From the NCBI GenBank assembly GCA_003222115.1, contig QHUL01000055.1:28944-92943 (forward strand): 64,000 nucleotides of DNA, read 5' to 3'. The notes beneath the pieces are model-generated. The model was not told the origin of the DNA and made no database searches. It worked only from the letters and a program-made list of their open reading frames with translations. The DNA comes from Gemmatimonadota bacterium. Its GTDB lineage: Bacteria; Gemmatimonadota; Gemmatimonadetes; Gemmatimonadales; GWC2-71-9. This document shows, one piece after another, positions 62,436-64,000 of the stretch. A program made the translations under genes and the position numbers. The stretch's first letter is position 1. Each line of letters opens with the position of its first letter.

Positions 62436-63392
62436 GTGAACAGCGGGAATCCTGTGCGGAGCTCTCCCTACCTGCGCCTGGCGGCGTACTACGCGGCGCT
62501 CGGCGCCGCCGTCTGGCTGCTGATCACGCTGTTCCCCGCCCTGCCGGGACTGCTCGACCACTTTCGCGAAATCTCCGTGCTGGGCATCGCCGCCGCGCGC
62601 CGCGGCCGCGACCTGGAGCAGGTCGTCGGGCCCAGCGCGCAGACGCTGTCGCAAGGCGCGTGGGCGCTGATCACGCTGCTGTCGATGCTCACCGCGCTCC
62701 TGCTCGTGCTCCCCGTCGCGTGGGTCTACATGGTCACCAAGCGGCGCTCGGGCTACGATCAGTCGGTCGTCCAGACGGTCATCATCCTGCCGATGACCGT
62801 CGCTGGCACGGTCATCCTGGTGCAGAACAGCCTGGCGCTCGCGTTCGCGCTCGCCGCCATCGTGGCGGCGGTACGGTTCCGCAACACGCTCAAGGACACG
62901 AAGGACGCGGTCTACATCTTCCTCGCCCTCGCCGTCGGCGTTGCCGCCGGCGTGTTCGCGCCGACCGTCGCCGCGGTCATGTCCGTCGTCTTCAACGCGG
63001 TGGTCCTCACTCTGTGGCAGTTCAACGTCGGAAACATCTACGCCGACCGGCTCGGCGCGGACCGCGCCGCGCGGCTGGAGCCTCACCTCGCAGCCGCAGC
63101 CGACGACAAGAAGAAGAAGCGCTTCAACGGGGCCTTGGTGATCCACGCGGCTCGCCTCGAGCCGGCGCAGCGCGTGGCGGAGGCCCTGCTCGACGACCAG
63201 GCGAAGCGCTGGAAGCTCGCGGAGATCGTCCCCTCGGACCGCGGCACGTCGACCCTCGAGTACCTGATCCGGGTCAAGGACGACGCCGTCGCGGCAGCCC
63301 TGGTCGACGACCTCAAGGCGCAAGGTGCGCCGGACATCGTGGCCGCCGAGTTCCGCTCGCTCCGGGGCCTCAAGCCGGGCAAGGAGGAGTGA
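62436..63392 (+). CDS. DUF4956 family membrane protein
   Basis: The 318-residue protein has four or five membrane helices in its first 200 residues (LAAYYAALGAAVWLLITLFP, ALITLLSMLTALLLVLPVAW, then AFALAAIVAAVRFRNTLKDT and AVYIFLALAVGVAAGVF). The conserved RFRNTLKDTKDA segment is typical of DUF4956. A cytoplasmic C-terminal domain of about 90 residues follows. Members are thought to be involved in polyphosphate or cell-envelope processes, but the biochemical role is unproven. GTG 62436 is preferred over a longer frame that would start in the promoter. Confidence 0.85.
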   Translation: MNSGNPVRSSPYLRLAAYYAALGAAVWLLITLFPALPGLLDHFREISVLGIAAARRGRDLEQVVGPSAQTLSQGAWALITLLSMLTALLLVLPVAWVYMVTKRRSGYDQSVVQTVIILPMTVAGTVILVQNSLALAFALAAIVAAVRFRNTLKDTKDAVYIFLALAVGVAAGVFAPTVAAVMSVVFNAVVLTLWQFNVGNIYADRLGADRAARLEPHLAAAADDKKKKRFNGALVIHAARLEPAQRVAEALLDDQAKRWKLAEIVPSDRGTSTLEYLIRVKDDAVAAALVDDLKAQGAPDIVAAEFRSLRGLKPGKEE

Positions 63393-64000
63393 GGCACCCC
63401 GCGCGGTGGCGGCTCGCGCTCCTGGCGTCGCTCGGCATCGGGTTGCACGGCTGCGGCGCCGGGGGACTGGCGAGCGCCAGCGCCGCGCCCGTCCCGGCCG
63501 CTCCGCGGGCTGAAGTCGACGTCACGCTGTTCTTGATCGGGGACGCCGGCGCCCCAGCGGCGCCCGCCGATTCCGAGCCCGTCCTCAGGGCGCTGCGAGC
63601 GGCGCTGTCCGTCGCGCCACACCCGGTCGTCGCCTTTCTGGGCGACAACATCTACCCCCGCGGCATGCCGGACTCGAGCGCGGCCGACAGACCCGAGGCC
63701 GAGCGGCGCCTCAGCGCGCAGCTCCGCGTGCTCGGCGCGACCGGTGCGCGCGGCATCTTCGTGCCGGGCAATCATGATTGGGATCGTCACGGGCCAGGAG
63801 GATGGGACGCCGTCCGGCGCGAGGAGCGCTTCATCGCCGCGGCGGGCGGCACGGGGGCCGCGCTCCTGCCTGCTGGCGGGTGCCCGGGTCCCGCCGTAGT
63901 CGACGTCGGCAAGGTGGTGCGGCTCGTGGCCCTCGACACGCAGTGGTGGCTGCATAACGGGACGAAGCCCGAAGACCCTACGTCGTCATGTCCCGCGGAT
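63389..64000 (+). CDS. Metallophosphoesterase lipoprotein, 3' end outside the window
   Basis: Starting at GTG 63389, overlapping the DUF4956 stop (GTGA), the frame is open to the window end (204 codons). It has a lipoprotein signal with Cys in GIGLHGC, then the calcineurin-type metal motifs FLIGDAG, LGDNIYPRG and PGNHDWDRHG, and VRLVALDTQWWL. This order resembles purple-acid-phosphatase-like or TartrateR-type periplasmic phosphatases. The C-terminal histidine motifs lie beyond the window. Confidence 0.85.
   Translation, partial: MRHPARWRLALLASLGIGLHGCGAGGLASASAAPVPAAPRAEVDVTLFLIGDAGAPAAPADSEPVLRALRAALSVAPHPVVAFLGDNIYPRGMPDSSAADRPEAERRLSAQLRVLGATGARGIFVPGNHDWDRHGPGGWDAVRREERFIAAAGGTGAALLPAGGCPGPAVVDVGKVVRLVALDTQWWLHNGTKPEDPTSSCPAD

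Overview
The window is one contiguous stretch of a GC-rich, Gram-negative type bacterial chromosome, gene-dense and without rRNA, tRNA, CRISPR arrays, phage genes or transposases that I can see. An outer membrane is implied by LolA, Lnt, two TolC-family channels, two RND pumps and several beta-barrel-like proteins. Features that make me think of Gemmatimonadota are the short (285 aa) primary-type sigma factor, signal peptides that often end in Ala-Gln, many GTG/TTG starts and chains of ATGA/GTGA overlaps. This placement is inference only.

Layout. 1-7.4 kb (+): SPOR protein, SMC, a small FlgD/T9SS-like C-terminal domain protein, an MBL hydrolase, DAHP synthase and LolA. 7.4-8.4 kb: a visibly less GC-rich stretch with one small membrane protein. 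8.4-14.05 kb (-): a translationally coupled operon rpmE-prfA-prmC-ylbF-tmk-S41 peptidase-DUF2520. 14.05-18.6 kb (+): Crp/Fnr regulator with a good sigma-70 promoter, MBL hydrolase, CsgG-like protein and a GAF/HD-GYP protein. 18.6-31.2 kb (-): half-size TSUP, HyuB, HyuA, Lnt, a Gfo/Idh/MocA oxidoreductase, a barrel protein, SpoIID-like lipoprotein, HemL, RimO, YajQ and a sigma factor, nearly all overlapping. 31.2-44.4 kb: LepB, a benzoate-CoA-ligase-like enzyme, an aldehyde dehydrogenase, an operon LarE-ThpR-membrane protein-NtrC-type regulator, an EamA transporter, an M20 peptidase, a barrel protein and YifB/ComM. 44.6-47.9 kb: zinc-ribbon protein, beta-helix protein, barrel protein and CsaA. 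47.96-59.7 kb: two complete tripartite RND efflux operons in divergent orientation. 59.7-64 kb: Ser/Thr kinase with a TPR-like tail, DUF4956 protein and a metallophosphoesterase cut by the window end.

The most unusual signal is a set of short inverted elements whose arms are built of tandem 7- or 8-mers. Two copies (6642-6757 and 22511-22626) have the same 28/60/28 architecture, and their 60-nt cores are 39/60 identical when read in the direction of transcription. An octamer version (25774-25866) and a GTGGGGA version (30211-30297) share the design but not the sequence. All four lie between co-directional genes, 0 to 11 nt after the upstream stop codon. Two of them supply the start codon and most of the export signal of the next protein (LolA and the 234-aa barrel protein). 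A separate approximately 30-bp sequence is inserted in frame in both prmC and hyuA. Several genes also have a -10 box only 6 to 8 nt before the start codon, which suggests leaderless transcripts.
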